Shown: one piece after another, positions 52,589 through 61,153 of the stretch
Layout of the letters: every line of letters begins with the position of its first letter
Position numbering within the stretch: position 1 is the first letter of the stretch
From: Desulfitobacterium sp038181555
GTDB lineage: Bacteria > Bacillota > Desulfitobacteriia > Desulfitobacteriales > Desulfitobacteriaceae
Assembly: GCF_038181555.1 (NCBI RefSeq)
Contig: NZ_JBBWUA010000019.1
Coordinates: forward strand, 1-62,700
Direction: 5' to 3'
Length of the DNA stretch: 62,700 nucleotides
Translations under genes and position numbers: made by a program
The notes under the pieces: generated by a model
What the model was told of the DNA's origin: nothing
The model's database searches: none
Seen by the model: the letters and a program-made list of their open reading frames with translations, nothing else

Positions 52589-52663
52589 TGGTGGGCCCAC
52601 CAGGATTCGAACCTGGGACCAACCGGTTATGAGCCGGGGGCTCTACCGCTGAGCTATAGGCCC
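52589..52663 (-). tRNA. tRNA with CAU anticodon (Ile2 or Met)
   Basis: 75 bases with encoded CCA. Acceptor GGGCCTA/TGGGCCC, anticodon loop CTCATAA, T-arm CAGGTTCGAATCCTG. The acceptor start GGGCCTA resembles tRNA-Ile, so it may be the lysidine-modified tRNA-Ile2 rather than elongator tRNA-Met; I cannot decide from the sequence alone. It is not initiator-like. Confidence 0.9.
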
Positions 52664-52671
52664 AAAAAAAA

Positions 52672-52746
52672 TGGCTCCCCGAGTAGGATTCGAACCTACA
52701 ACCTACCGGTTAACAGCCGGTTGCTCCACCATTGAGCTATCGAGGA
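52672..52746 (-). tRNA. tRNA-Asn (GUU)
   Basis: 75 bases with encoded CCA. Acceptor TCCTCGA/TCGGGGA, anticodon stem ACCGG/CCGGT with GTT anticodon, T-arm GTAGGTTCGAATCCTAC. First transcribed of the cluster Asn-CAU-Glu. Confidence 0.95.
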
Positions 52747-52797
52747 ATGCTCTTCGCAGGGTTTATTATACGAGATTCGTATTTACTAGTCAAGCTT

Positions 52798-52831
52798 TAG
52801 GGATAAATTTTAATTTTAAAATTTATCCCTA
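52798..52831. repeat. Perfect 34-bp palindrome between rpoD and the tRNAs
   Basis: Arms TAGGGATAAATTTTAA and its exact reverse complement with a 2-base centre. It lies 48 bases after the rpoD stop. There is no T run afterwards, but the stem is AT-rich; it may end or stabilise the dnaG-rpoD message. Confidence 0.75.
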
Positions 52832-52878
52832 GCTCAATCAAACAGATGAACAAATCCTCTATTTTCCTAAAGCAGCTC

Positions 52879-54000
52879 TTATTCTAGGTAATCCTTAAGC
52901 TTTTTGCTCCGGCTGGGATGGCGAAGCTTCCGCAGTGCCTTTGCTTCAATCTGACGAATCCGTTCGCGGGTCACGCCAAATTCTTGACCAACCTCTTCTA
53001 AGGTACGGGTGCGACCATCATCTAAACCAAAGCGTAGACGTAATACCTTCTCCTCACGAGGAGTAAGTGTTTCTAAGACCTCTTCCAGCTGTTCCTTCAA
53101 GAGGATGAAGGACGCTGCTTCAGAGGGCGCCGGAGCATCCTCATCGGGGATAAAGTCCCCTAAGTGAGAGTCTTCCTCTTCCCCGATCGGAGTCTCAAGG
53201 GACACTGGCTCTTGTGCAATTTTCATAATTTCCCGCACTCGCTCCACGGAGATATCCATTTGGGTAGCGATTTCCTCAGGGGTTGGTTCGCGCCCTAATT
53301 CTTGGAGGAGCTGACGGGAGACGCGGATAAGTTTATTAATGGTCTCCACCATATGCACGGGAATCCGAATCGTGCGGGCTTGGTCTGCGATCGCCCGGGT
53401 GATCGCTTGACGAATCCACCAGGTAGCATAGGTAGAGAATTTAAAGCCTTTAACATAATCGAATTTTTCTACTGCTTTAATAAGACCAAGATTACCTTCC
53501 TGAATTAAATCCAGGAATAACATACCTCGACCTACATAACGTTTGGCAATACTGACAACCAGACGCAGATTAGCTTCAGCTAAACGGCGTTTGGCGCTTT
53601 CGTCTCCTTGCTCCATCCGTTTGGCCAGCTCAATCTCTTCCTCAGCAGAAAGAAGGGGAACTCGGCCAATCTCCTTCAGGTACATACGGACCGGATCATC
53701 AATCCCCACACCTTCAGGAATAGAAAGGTCCACATCGACCTCTTCTTCTACCTCATCCTCATCCACATCGTCATCTACTATTGTATCATTGACCTTGACT
53801 AAGGCTTCGACTTCACCCGCTTCATTGACGACGTCTATTCCCATTTTGCCAAGTTGTTCGTACACTTCGTCAATTTGATCGGCAGTGAGCTCAATTCCTT
53901 GGAGGGCATCCATGATCTCCCGGTAGGTTAAAGAACCCTTCTTTTTGCCTTGCAATATCAGTTCTTTCACCGCATCGAGCTTCAATTGATTAACGCTCAT
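52879..54000 (-). CDS. rpoD: RNA polymerase primary sigma factor RpoD/SigA
   Basis: Housekeeping sigma-70. 373 aa from the ATG at 54000 behind AAGGAGGGG; this equals the usual Firmicute SigA length, and longer starts up to 54060 extend into dnaG. Region 1.2 (IPEGVGIDDPVRMYLKEIG), region 2 (FLDLIQEGNLGLIKAVEKFD and FSTYATWWIRQAI), region 3, and region 4 helix-turn-helix (LEEVGQEFGVTRERIRQIE). An acidic stretch with many Asp, Glu and Val (about 75-90) precedes region 1.2. Confidence 0.97.
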   Translation of the reverse strand: MSVNQLKLDAVKELILQGKKKGSLTYREIMDALQGIELTADQIDEVYEQLGKMGIDVVNEAGEVEALVKVNDTIVDDDVDEDEVEEEVDVDLSIPEGVGIDDPVRMYLKEIGRVPLLSAEEEIELAKRMEQGDESAKRRLAEANLRLVVSIAKRYVGRGMLFLDLIQEGNLGLIKAVEKFDYVKGFKFSTYATWWIRQAITRAIADQARTIRIPVHMVETINKLIRVSRQLLQELGREPTPEEIATQMDISVERVREIMKIAQEPVSLETPIGEEEDSHLGDFIPDEDAPAPSEAASFILLKEQLEEVLETLTPREEKVLRLRFGLDDGRTRTLEEVGQEFGVTRERIRQIEAKALRKLRHPSRSKKLKDYLE

Positions 54001-54046
54001 GGATTCCCCTCCTTCCTGAGGTTCTTTTTTGTTTGTGCTCATGACC

Positions 54047-55891
54047 TTAGTTTTCGCCACTTCTCAACCGCTCTCCTATCTCCTTTAACAGGGCAAAAGC
54101 GCCTGCCAAATCGCCGGATTTTTCTAAGTCCACCATGCGAGCCTGAAGCTCTTCCACTGTTTCTTCCTCTTTTTGCGAATGTATCTGTTTCAGACAGTCT
54201 TGAAAAAGCCGTTCCGGATTGGCTAGGTCTATCTCCTCGAGCATGAGTTGTGCAGCCTTGCTTAGCAAGGTATCGTCATCCATGTTCGGTAGAGCCCCTT
54301 TTCCGAGATTAGGTGCTTTTTCAATATGATTAAATATCTGTTGATGATAGGGTACTTTCCAAAATCCTGCTTCGAGGTGTGTCTTCAATTCGGAGAGGGG
54401 AATCAACTGTTCAAGCAAAAGACGCAAGAGAATTCGCTCAGCTCGATACGCCCCGTCAGAGACTGACACTCCATTTGATGATGGATTTGCACACCTATTG
54501 ATATTATCCCTGTTTTTTACAGAAATATCCTGTTTCTGCCTTAATTTTTCCTTCTCAGCAGTCTTTTGCGCAGTTTTTTGATCGAATCCGGCGATTTCCT
54601 CTTGGACCTTATCTAGAGTTAGACTAAGCTCCAGACTTAAGAACCGTTCATACCCTTCTCGTTCGACCGGGCTCTGTACCTTCACAATATCGGGTGCTAG
54701 TTCTCGGACTAACTCCGCCTTCTCCGGGGCTGATTCGGGGGGGGTGGTTTTGATCAAAACATGATATTTAAATTGAATATAAGGCTCTGCTTGGGCGAGA
54801 GCTTTATTAAATTCTTCTACTCCGAAGGTTTTTAAGTATTCATCCGGGTCCTTAGCTCCGCTGAGACTTAAGACGTCTACGCGAAAGCCCATATCCCGCA
54901 CTATTTCTCCGGCTCGTAGGGTTGCCTGAATTCCTGCCTGATCCGCATCGTAGACGATCACCACTCGTCCAGTATAGCGGCGAATCAGTTTTGCCTGATC
55001 ACGAGTTAAAGCTGTTCCTAATGAAGCTACTGCGTTCTTGAAACCTGCTTTTTGCAAGGCGATAACATCCATGTAACCTTCTGCCAACAATGCGAATCCA
55101 CGCTCGCGGATTCCTTGATGGGCTCGGTGCATACCATATAAATGATGTCCCTTGTTAAAAAAAGCAGTCTCAGGTGAGTTTAAATATTTGGGGGTTGAAT
55201 TATCTAAAACCCGCCCGCCGAAACCGATGGTTCGCTGACGCGAGTCAAGAATCGCAAAGATGACTCGATTACGAAAACGATCATAAAATCCACGGGTTCT
55301 CCCCTCCGAAGACTCTCGTTCTAAAGCAAGGCCCGCTTGAACCACCTCTTGGGGACTTACTTTTCGTGCACTCAGCGCCTCGAGAAGACCCTCCCAGCGA
55401 TCTGGAGCATAACCCAAACGAAATTGCTTGATGGTTTCATCATCTATCCCACGTTGCCGAAAATACTGCCTTCCTGGTTCTCCTTCGGGCTTATTCAGCA
55501 AGACTTCATGAAAATAACCCGTTGCCCAATCGTGAATCTCTTCCCAACGACGTCGACGGGTTTGTAGCTCCTTCTCTCGGGGCGAAAGTTCTTTTTCCGG
55601 AAGAATAATGCCGTGTTTTTCAGCTAGATTCTCAACCGTCTCAAGGAAACTCCAATTTTCTTTTTTCATTAAAAAAGAAAAAACATTACCACCTGTATGG
55701 CAACCAAAACAATAGAAAATCTGCTTCTCTGGGGTTACCGTAAAGCTCGGCGTTTTCTCCGCATGAAAGGGACAGAGACCTAAGTAATTCTTCCCTTTGC
55801 GTTGAAGCCGTACATAATCGGAAATTGTATCGACGATGTCCGAATGCAATCTAACTTCCTCAACGATTTCTTCAGGAATTCTATAATCCAC
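54047..55891 (-). CDS. dnaG: DNA primase DnaG
   Basis: Makes RNA primers for replication. 614 aa: CHC2 zinc finger at the N-terminus (CPFHAEKTPSF, then YCFGCHTGGN), primase core with Toprim motifs (LAEGYMDVIALQ and VIVYDADQAG), and a C-terminal DnaB-binding region. It precedes rpoD as in the macromolecular synthesis operon. A Lys/Gln/Asn-rich linker at about 445-475 is of low complexity. Confidence 0.97.
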   Translation of the reverse strand: MDYRIPEEIVEEVRLHSDIVDTISDYVRLQRKGKNYLGLCPFHAEKTPSFTVTPEKQIFYCFGCHTGGNVFSFLMKKENWSFLETVENLAEKHGIILPEKELSPREKELQTRRRRWEEIHDWATGYFHEVLLNKPEGEPGRQYFRQRGIDDETIKQFRLGYAPDRWEGLLEALSARKVSPQEVVQAGLALERESSEGRTRGFYDRFRNRVIFAILDSRQRTIGFGGRVLDNSTPKYLNSPETAFFNKGHHLYGMHRAHQGIRERGFALLAEGYMDVIALQKAGFKNAVASLGTALTRDQAKLIRRYTGRVVIVYDADQAGIQATLRAGEIVRDMGFRVDVLSLSGAKDPDEYLKTFGVEEFNKALAQAEPYIQFKYHVLIKTTPPESAPEKAELVRELAPDIVKVQSPVEREGYERFLSLELSLTLDKVQEEIAGFDQKTAQKTAEKEKLRQKQDISVKNRDNINRCANPSSNGVSVSDGAYRAERILLRLLLEQLIPLSELKTHLEAGFWKVPYHQQIFNHIEKAPNLGKGALPNMDDDTLLSKAAQLMLEEIDLANPERLFQDCLKQIHSQKEEETVEELQARMVDLEKSGDLAGAFALLKEIGERLRSGEN

Positions 55892-56188
55892 CGATTGTTC
55901 TTCGCCACCCTATGCCATATTTTTGACAAAATGTCAAGATAATAGTACTTTATTGTTCGCCAAAAAACTCAAGAATCCTCTTTTTAATTACTTCTTTAAA
56001 ATCTGGCGTGATTGGTGTACAATATATATTCTAGATATATTTATTATCTCTAATTATTATTCTACTTTGCTTAACTATTTCCTCCTTTATTTCGACTTTT
56101 TCTTTCCTATACTTCCAATAGAGCCGTTGACCCTTTTCCGGCTAGCCTTTACGTGTTAAAATGAAATCAGAAAGGTGGGAGGCCAATC

Positions 56189-56779
56189 ATGAATAACTTG
56201 AGATTTCGCAGTTTCATCCTTGCTTTTTCTTTCTTGTTTTTTCTCTTTACTGCGGTAGGCTGTGGATCCGATGATATCTCTAAAAATACCCCGCCCACGA
56301 ATACCTCTTCACCAAATGGCGCTGAGCCCCAAACCCCCGAACCTTCTACGTCCGTTAATAAAACAATGGATGTTACACTTTATTTTCCTACCCCTGATGC
56401 TTCAGGACTAGTCGCTACCAAACGCACCCTCAAGGTCACCGAGGAAACTAGCGCGGCTGCCATAAAGGAGATTTTCAAGGAATTTACTAATCCTCCAACG
56501 GGGTCCGTTGCCCCCCTTCCTGAGAAAACTGCACTGCTCGATGTTAAGATTAAAGACGGTGTGGCAACCCTTGATCTTTCTAAATCCTTTCGAGAAAATT
56601 TCAAAGGCGGTACAACTGGGGAGGAAATGGTGCTTTACAGCATCGTGAACACCCTTACTGCCCTTCCGGATGTTCAAAGTGTCGAGTTCCTTCTCGAAGG
56701 GGAACTCAAAGCAGCTATTCTCGGCGGCTTAGACACTTCAGCTCCCGTGGAGCCAGATGAGAGCTTGATTTTGAAGTGA
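56189..56779 (+). CDS. GerMN-domain lipoprotein
   Basis: 196 aa. Lipoprotein signal with lipobox TAVGC (C25), a Thr/Pro/Ser-rich linker to about residue 55, then a GerMN domain (DVTLYFPTPDASGLVATKRTL, AIKEIFKEFTNPP, GVATLDLSKSFRENF, YSIVNTLTALPDVQSVEFL). GerM-type proteins act in sporulation and spore germination in Bacillus; here a general envelope role is equally possible. Monocistronic with a strong terminator. Confidence 0.88.
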   Translation: MNNLRFRSFILAFSFLFFLFTAVGCGSDDISKNTPPTNTSSPNGAEPQTPEPSTSVNKTMDVTLYFPTPDASGLVATKRTLKVTEETSAAAIKEIFKEFTNPPTGSVAPLPEKTALLDVKIKDGVATLDLSKSFRENFKGGTTGEEMVLYSIVNTLTALPDVQSVEFLLEGELKAAILGGLDTSAPVEPDESLILK

Positions 56780-56824
56780 TTCTGAAGAATAAGAGTGAAG
56801 TATTACGACATATAACAACAGTGA

Positions 56825-56856
56825 ATGGCGAGCCTACTGGCTCGCCATCTTTATTT
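56825..56856 (+). terminator. Intrinsic terminator after the GerMN gene
   Basis: Stem ATGGCGAGCC/GGCTCGCCAT with a 4-base loop followed by CTTTATTTATT on the plus strand. It lies 46 bases after the stop codon. Confidence 0.85.
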
Positions 56857-56930
56857 ATTCAGTCTTAAGGTATATATATGCTAGCAAAAAGTATAACTTT
56901 GGAAGGAAAGGCTACTACCTCGGCACAAAA

Positions 56931-57920
56931 TTAATGCCTTGGCACAAGGAGCCTTTGAAAGAGTTCGATGGCGTAATTATCGGTCAATCCTGAGATATAA
57001 TCAACTACCGCTTTTACTTGATCTTCATTGGCCCACTTGAGATACTCCTGAGGAAGTTGAGATAAATTCTCCATATAATAGTGAAACAAAGCCTGCACAA
57101 CATACTCCCCTTTGCGGCGTTCCTCACGAAGGGTATCGTTATTATAGACTCGCTCAAACATGAAGATTCTAAACTGCTGCATGGCCTCTGCCACGAGGGA
57201 AGATTGCTTAATAGCGGTCTGGTTCTGGGAACTCTCGATCATATCTACCACCATCGTCGTGATCATCTGGCTTGGCTTTTCCCCTAGAGTTTTTACCACA
57301 GGTTCAGGTAGATCGCCTTTTTTAATCAGTCCTGCTCGTAGAGAATCATCATAGTCGTGACACAGGTAGGCGATGCGATCCCCAGTCTTAACAATCTGAC
57401 CTTCTAAAGTATAGGGTATTCCTTCACCTGTATGATTAAGTACACCGTCCAAAACTTCCCGGGTTAAGTTTAACCCTTTCCCTTCCTCCGTGAGCACAGT
57501 AAGGATACGGATCGATTGTTCATTATGCTCAAAGCAGCCGATGAGCTTTGCGATGGCCTCCTCTCCCACATGTCCGAAGGGCGTATGCCCCACATCATGG
57601 CCCAGAGAAATAGCTTCAATTAGATCTTCGTTTAGGCGTAGCCCCCTGCCGATAGTGCGGGAAATCTGGGAGACTTCCAAACTATGGGTCATGCGCGTCC
57701 GATAATGATCCCCCGTAGGGGCAATGTAGACTTGGGTCTTATGCTTAAGCCGACGAAAGGGTTTGCTGTGCAAAATCCGGTCCCGGTCCCGTTGGAATTT
57801 CGTCCGAATAGTGCATTCCTCTTCCTCTCGATCCCGTTTGGCTTCACTGCTTTTGGCAGCATAGGGCGACAGCCGCTCCCATTCTTCTCGCTCTGTCCGG
57901 AGCCGAATATTCTCGCTCAT
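56931..57920 (-). CDS. dgt: dGTP triphosphohydrolase-like HD protein
   Basis: Deoxyguanosinetriphosphate triphosphohydrolase-like protein of 329 aa. HD metal motif: H in RMTHSLEVSQ, HD in GHDVGHTPFGHVGEEA, and the later D in YLCHDYDDSL. Length matches the short Firmicute subgroup. It starts behind AGGGGGA. The gene is separate from dnaG by the convergent GerMN gene. Confidence 0.92.
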   Translation of the reverse strand: MSENIRLRTEREEWERLSPYAAKSSEAKRDREEEECTIRTKFQRDRDRILHSKPFRRLKHKTQVYIAPTGDHYRTRMTHSLEVSQISRTIGRGLRLNEDLIEAISLGHDVGHTPFGHVGEEAIAKLIGCFEHNEQSIRILTVLTEEGKGLNLTREVLDGVLNHTGEGIPYTLEGQIVKTGDRIAYLCHDYDDSLRAGLIKKGDLPEPVVKTLGEKPSQMITTMVVDMIESSQNQTAIKQSSLVAEAMQQFRIFMFERVYNNDTLREERRKGEYVVQALFHYYMENLSQLPQEYLKWANEDQVKAVVDYISGLTDNYAIELFQRLLVPRH

Positions 57921-58020
57921 CTTTACTCCCCCTTAGCGGCTTGAGTTACTTATTAATATTATACCATGAGAGATGGACAACAACGAATTCTTACTTGCAT
58001 TACTATCTATAAACAAAACT

Positions 58021-58110
58021 TGGCTGGCGCCACGAAAGCACTGCTTTCGCACTTGTTGTCGTTAGACGACGGCGGCTGCCTAGTTGCGTTATACTATCGT
58101 CCGATGAAAA
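58021..58110 (-). repeat. GC-rich hairpin sequence related to the 40.7-kb foldback element
   Basis: Minus strand: AACAAGTGCGAAAGCAGTGC with a GC-TTTCG hairpin and TGGCG after it, almost as at 40799-40835 (AACAAGTGCGAAAAGC ... GCTTTTCG ... TGGCG). Further left on the same strand lies GCCGCCGTCGTCTAACGAC, itself able to pair as CGTCGTCTAACGACA. GC-rich block in an AT-rich gap, no coding frame. Confidence 0.55.
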
Positions 58111-58132
58111 TTTATATATTAAGATACGTGCA

Positions 58133-58160
58133 AGAAAAAGAGAACCACAAAATGGTTCTC
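58133..58160 (-). terminator. Intrinsic terminator of the MerR gene
   Basis: Stem GAGAACCA/TGGTTCTC with a 5-base loop and TTTTTC on the minus strand, 17 bases after the stop. Confidence 0.9.
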
Positions 58161-58176
58161 TAGAAGGGGGTTCCAT

Positions 58177-58590
58177 CTACTCGGACCCCATAGAGCCGGA
58201 ACAGGTCCTCAACATTTCACAAGAACTACATAGCTCACTCTTATCACTGGCGATTAGGCAGTAGCTCCCCTCGATTTTCCAACACGGCTTGGATTCATTA
58301 ATGATTGTCGAGCTATTCTTCAATGCTCCACCTTTACAATTACGATTATACCAGCAGGAATACATAGCCGTGATCTGTTTTACACCCGCGATGTTCAGGC
58401 CTTTTTCATCCATTAAAAATTTAATGAATTTTAAACGCAACAAATCGTTGTTGGAATACTTTCTTTGGTACTTTGCCCGATCCGGATGAATCAGGTTGTT
58501 TCTTTCCCAGACCCGTAAGGTTTCTGGATGTTCCCCAATTAACTCAGCCACTGTGCCAATGCTATAAAGGCCTTTTTCTTCGTCCAGCAT
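58177..58590 (-). CDS. MerR family regulator with Cys-rich C-terminus
   Basis: 137 aa from the ATG at 58590. Residues about 8-75 are a MerR DNA-binding domain (YSIGTVAELIGEHPETLRVWERNNLI, RKYSNNDLLRLKFIKFL). The C-terminal part carries seven cysteines in the pattern CWYNRNC ... PCW ... YC ... ELCSSC ... TC, suggesting a metal or iron-sulfur sensor. Ligand unknown. It lies just downstream (on the same strand) of nrfHA with a terminator in between, so it is not in that operon. Confidence 0.8.
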   Translation of the reverse strand: MLDEEKGLYSIGTVAELIGEHPETLRVWERNNLIHPDRAKYQRKYSNNDLLRLKFIKFLMDEKGLNIAGVKQITAMYSCWYNRNCKGGALKNSSTIINESKPCWKIEGSYCLIASDKSELCSSCEMLRTCSGSMGSE

Positions 58591-58732
58591 CACTCACCAC
58601 GCTTATCCGATATTTTCCTCTCGAGATCCTGCCTTTTTATCTATTCCGGCTCATTCTGATTTTATACCTTTTGATCAATAATCTCAATATTATTATATAT
58701 GTTTCTTATGGCCAACGGATTTGTGCTTGAAA

Positions 58733-58776
58733 ATGAAAAAACAGAGGAAAGGTGTCACAGCACCAATTAACCTCTG
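58733..58776 (-). terminator. Intrinsic terminator of nrfHA
   Basis: Minus strand: GCAGAGG ... CCTCTGT outer stem with an internal GGTG/CACC stem, followed by TTTTTTC. It is 59 bases after the nrfA stop. Confidence 0.8.
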
Positions 58777-58834
58777 CTTTTCAAAATGTTTAAATTCCCC
58801 TTAGATATAACCGATAACTAATAACGCTGACCGA

Positions 58835-60169
58835 CTAGCTTTTTTCCGATAAGAGCTTGACTGTTTCGCTGTTGGTCTTAGGAGCTTTCACCTCAAATTG
58901 CGGAGCAGCCACTCCCGTTCTGGCCTCAGTCGCCTTATTGATCGCCTGATAAGCATAGTCTAAGGATTTACTAAGGCTATCGAAGGTCAGTTGAGGATTA
59001 TGGAAGCCCATGGAGTTTTCTGCTCCAACCCAGTCAACATAGAATTGGGCCTTACGCTGGAGACCGCGCGCTTCTTCGAGCAGAGCTTTATTAGCTCCTT
59101 CAGCATCAGCTGCCGCGATAGCTTCGATCGCTTCAACATTCACATTCCCCACTGTAGCCATCGTATCCGCAACTTTATCTTGTGTATAGAATACCCGCTC
59201 TTTTAGCCATTCTTCGCCTTCCCGATGGCATGTCATGCAGCTTTCATTCATCGTCTTAAGCGGGCTGGTCCACCAGTGCGAAGAAATCTTTTCGCCACCA
59301 TTCATGCTATAAGGCATATGGCAATCGGCGCAAGATAAACCGGCCTCGGCATGAGTACTTCCTGAAAATGTTTCAAATTCAGGATGTTGTACCTTAATTT
59401 CAGGTGTTCCTGCTTTAGCATGCTTCCAATCAGAGAACCCTTTTTCTTCATAATACGCGAGAATGTCATCCGGGGTGGTGCCTTTATCCCAAGGGAAAGT
59501 GACTACTTTCTTATCTCCAGCGAAATAATATTCCACGTGGCATTGAGCGCAAGTCATTGTCCGTAGCTCTTGAGTCGTTAACTTATCAGGATCTTTACCC
59601 AACCGGGTGAGTGTATCCCGTAAAGGTGGTTGGGTAATAACTAATTTCATGGTTTGGGGATCATGACAATTAGCACAGGTTATACCTTCAGTGATTTTAC
59701 TCTTGAGATCATGAAAATTAGCGCCATAATAGGCATCGCCCATCTCCTCCACTACACCGGATATATTGGCTGATTTACAAGTCCAGCAGGAGGCGATACT
59801 CTTTTCATTGATACGCTTAATTTTTGACACATCTTCAAGAGTGTAGTTGTGACCCCTATCTTCATTATATTCGATAGCAAATCCATAGCCGGCAAATATC
59901 TCTTTTAAGAATGGCCATTGGACTAACTTATCATATTCCTCAGAGCCACCATATTTGCTACCCTCGTTAGACATCTCCGAAGTTCGCATGAATGTATCAT
60001 ATTGCTTAGGATAATACTTGGCATATTCGTCGACGGATAGGGTTCCGGGCGCGATTTCCGCACGGTAAGAAACGGCCTGCTGACTACCCGATGAAGCGCA
60101 GCCAACGGCAACTAAACTGATGGCTACGATGACCATCAAGCTAAGGAGTATTATTCCACGTTTTCTCAC
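58835..60169 (-). CDS. nrfA: Ammonia-forming cytochrome c nitrite reductase NrfA
   Basis: Pentaheme enzyme that reduces nitrite to ammonium outside the membrane. 444 aa. The active-site heme uses CWTCK (C128-K132); four CxxCH hemes follow at C165 (CANCH), C207 (CAQCH), C280 (CADCH) and C311 (CMTCH). The N-terminus is a lipoprotein signal with lipobox VAVGC (C24), so the protein is likely membrane-anchored on the outer face, suited to a cell with one membrane. It is 25 bases downstream of nrfH, its quinol-oxidising partner. Confidence 0.97.
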   Translation of the reverse strand: MRKRGIILLSLMVIVAISLVAVGCASSGSQQAVSYRAEIAPGTLSVDEYAKYYPKQYDTFMRTSEMSNEGSKYGGSEEYDKLVQWPFLKEIFAGYGFAIEYNEDRGHNYTLEDVSKIKRINEKSIASCWTCKSANISGVVEEMGDAYYGANFHDLKSKITEGITCANCHDPQTMKLVITQPPLRDTLTRLGKDPDKLTTQELRTMTCAQCHVEYYFAGDKKVVTFPWDKGTTPDDILAYYEEKGFSDWKHAKAGTPEIKVQHPEFETFSGSTHAEAGLSCADCHMPYSMNGGEKISSHWWTSPLKTMNESCMTCHREGEEWLKERVFYTQDKVADTMATVGNVNVEAIEAIAAADAEGANKALLEEARGLQRKAQFYVDWVGAENSMGFHNPQLTFDSLSKSLDYAYQAINKATEARTGVAAPQFEVKAPKTNSETVKLLSEKS

Positions 60170-60194
60170 AATCTCTACCTACCTTTCCTTTCCC

Positions 60195-60683
60195 TTAACG
60201 ATAATTACTATGAGGAGTATAGCGGTGACAATCAAAACATTGTCGACTTGGATCCATGCTAATATTTCTCACCACATCTTGATGACAGTTTAAGCAGTTA
60301 TTCTGGACCATTTCGTTATTCTTTTCGTTCATTCGAATACTGTCAGGTACATCACTAAAGGTATTGTGATAAAGATGTTGAACTCCTGAGGTAATCTTGG
60401 TATAGGTCTTCGTCGCATAGTTGGTTTGATCGGTATGACAATCATTACAGCCGACTATATCCCGGTGCGATGAATGACTCCAGGTTCCATAAACAGGTTC
60501 CATGACATGACAAGAGACACAATAACTAGGATCCTTCGTAAGTGCATGCACTCCTTGAACACCTACGACAGCAGTTAGACACAATACTGCTAACAGGCCA
60601 ATGACTAATGTCTTCCTAGATATTTTTTTGCGTTTGCCACCTTGAGTATCGGTTTCTTCATGTTCCGCCCCGCTATATTTCAT
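60195..60683 (-). CDS. nrfH: Cytochrome c quinol dehydrogenase NrfH
   Basis: Membrane-anchored NapC/NirT-type tetraheme cytochrome that passes electrons from menaquinol to NrfA. 162 aa; basic N-terminus (GGKRKKISRKT), one membrane helix (LVIGLLAVLCLTAVVGVQGV), then heme motifs CVSCH, CNDCH, CLNCH and CFDCH. The 20-residue hydrophilic N-terminal extension is longer than in Wolinella NrfH. Ribosome site AAAGGGGGG is strong. First gene of nrfHA. Confidence 0.95.
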   Translation of the reverse strand: MKYSGAEHEETDTQGGKRKKISRKTLVIGLLAVLCLTAVVGVQGVHALTKDPSYCVSCHVMEPVYGTWSHSSHRDIVGCNDCHTDQTNYATKTYTKITSGVQHLYHNTFSDVPDSIRMNEKNNEMVQNNCLNCHQDVVRNISMDPSRQCFDCHRYTPHSNYR

Positions 60684-60752
60684 GATTTCCCCCCTTTCTT
60701 TTCATGATTTTCCTAAGATCCTTTTCTCCCTCCCTATACCCATCCACATAAA

Positions 60753-60785
60753 ATTATAGAAAAAAAAGGACTTAATGCCCATTAA
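60753..60785 (-). promoter_or_regulatory. Candidate nrfH promoter with TTAAT-N4-ATTAA box
   Basis: A perfect palindrome TTAAT-GCCC-ATTAA (60772-60785) has the dehalobox form bound by CprK-type CRP/FNR regulators in Desulfitobacterium. Downstream on the minus strand are TATAAT (60758-60753) and, 21 bases from the box, TATGTG (60750-60745). The latter would put the box at about -41, the activating position; with TATAAT it would lie over the -35 and could repress. Confidence 0.65.
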
Positions 60786-60793
60786 CAAAATCA

Positions 60794-60809
60794 TGTTAAA
60801 TTATTAACA
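60794..60809. promoter_or_regulatory. Second palindromic operator upstream of nrfH
   Basis: TGTTAA-ATTA-TTAACA, a perfect 16-bp palindrome centred 23 bases (about two helical turns) upstream of the first box. It resembles a CRP/FNR-type site. Confidence 0.5.
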
Positions 60810-60912
60810 AATTCTTAAGGAAGCTGTTGGCCTTGTGTAGCGATACAAACTTAGCTCAAAGAATGACTTACAGCACAGATCAGAAGAAATAACAAAGGAA
60901 TAGTAAAGGTAT

Positions 60913-60946
60913 CTGTCAAATTTGGCACTGGTGCAAAATTTGACAG
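60913..60946. repeat. Palindrome related to the 14.1-kb one
   Basis: CTGTCAAATTTGGCAC, TG, GTGCAAAATTTGACAG: 16-bp arms with a single mismatch. Same architecture (AAATT...GGCAC, two bases, GTGC...AATTT) as 14066-14115. Located between nrfH and the terminator of the TetR operon. Confidence 0.8.
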
Positions 60947-61063
60947 GCCTACCTATGAAGGACAAGCCGTTGCCTTGATGCAAGGAAACCCTCCTCCTGT
61001 AAAATATATACAGGAATCAGAAATGTGTGATTTAAAATTTTAGATGCCGGCGAACATAGATAG

Positions 61064-61113
61064 TAAAAACAGGGTATTGCTCCTTAGAGTTAAGGAACAA
61101 TACCCTGTTTTTA
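61064..61113 (-). terminator. Intrinsic terminator of the tetR operon
   Basis: Long stem (AAAACAGGGTATTG with CAATACCCTGTTTT, plus TCCTTA/TAAGGA) followed by TTTTTA on the minus strand. It is 41 bases after the membrane protein stop. Confidence 0.85.
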
Positions 61114-61153
61114 GCATACAATAATATTTATAGTTGTTGATGACGGAGCATCT

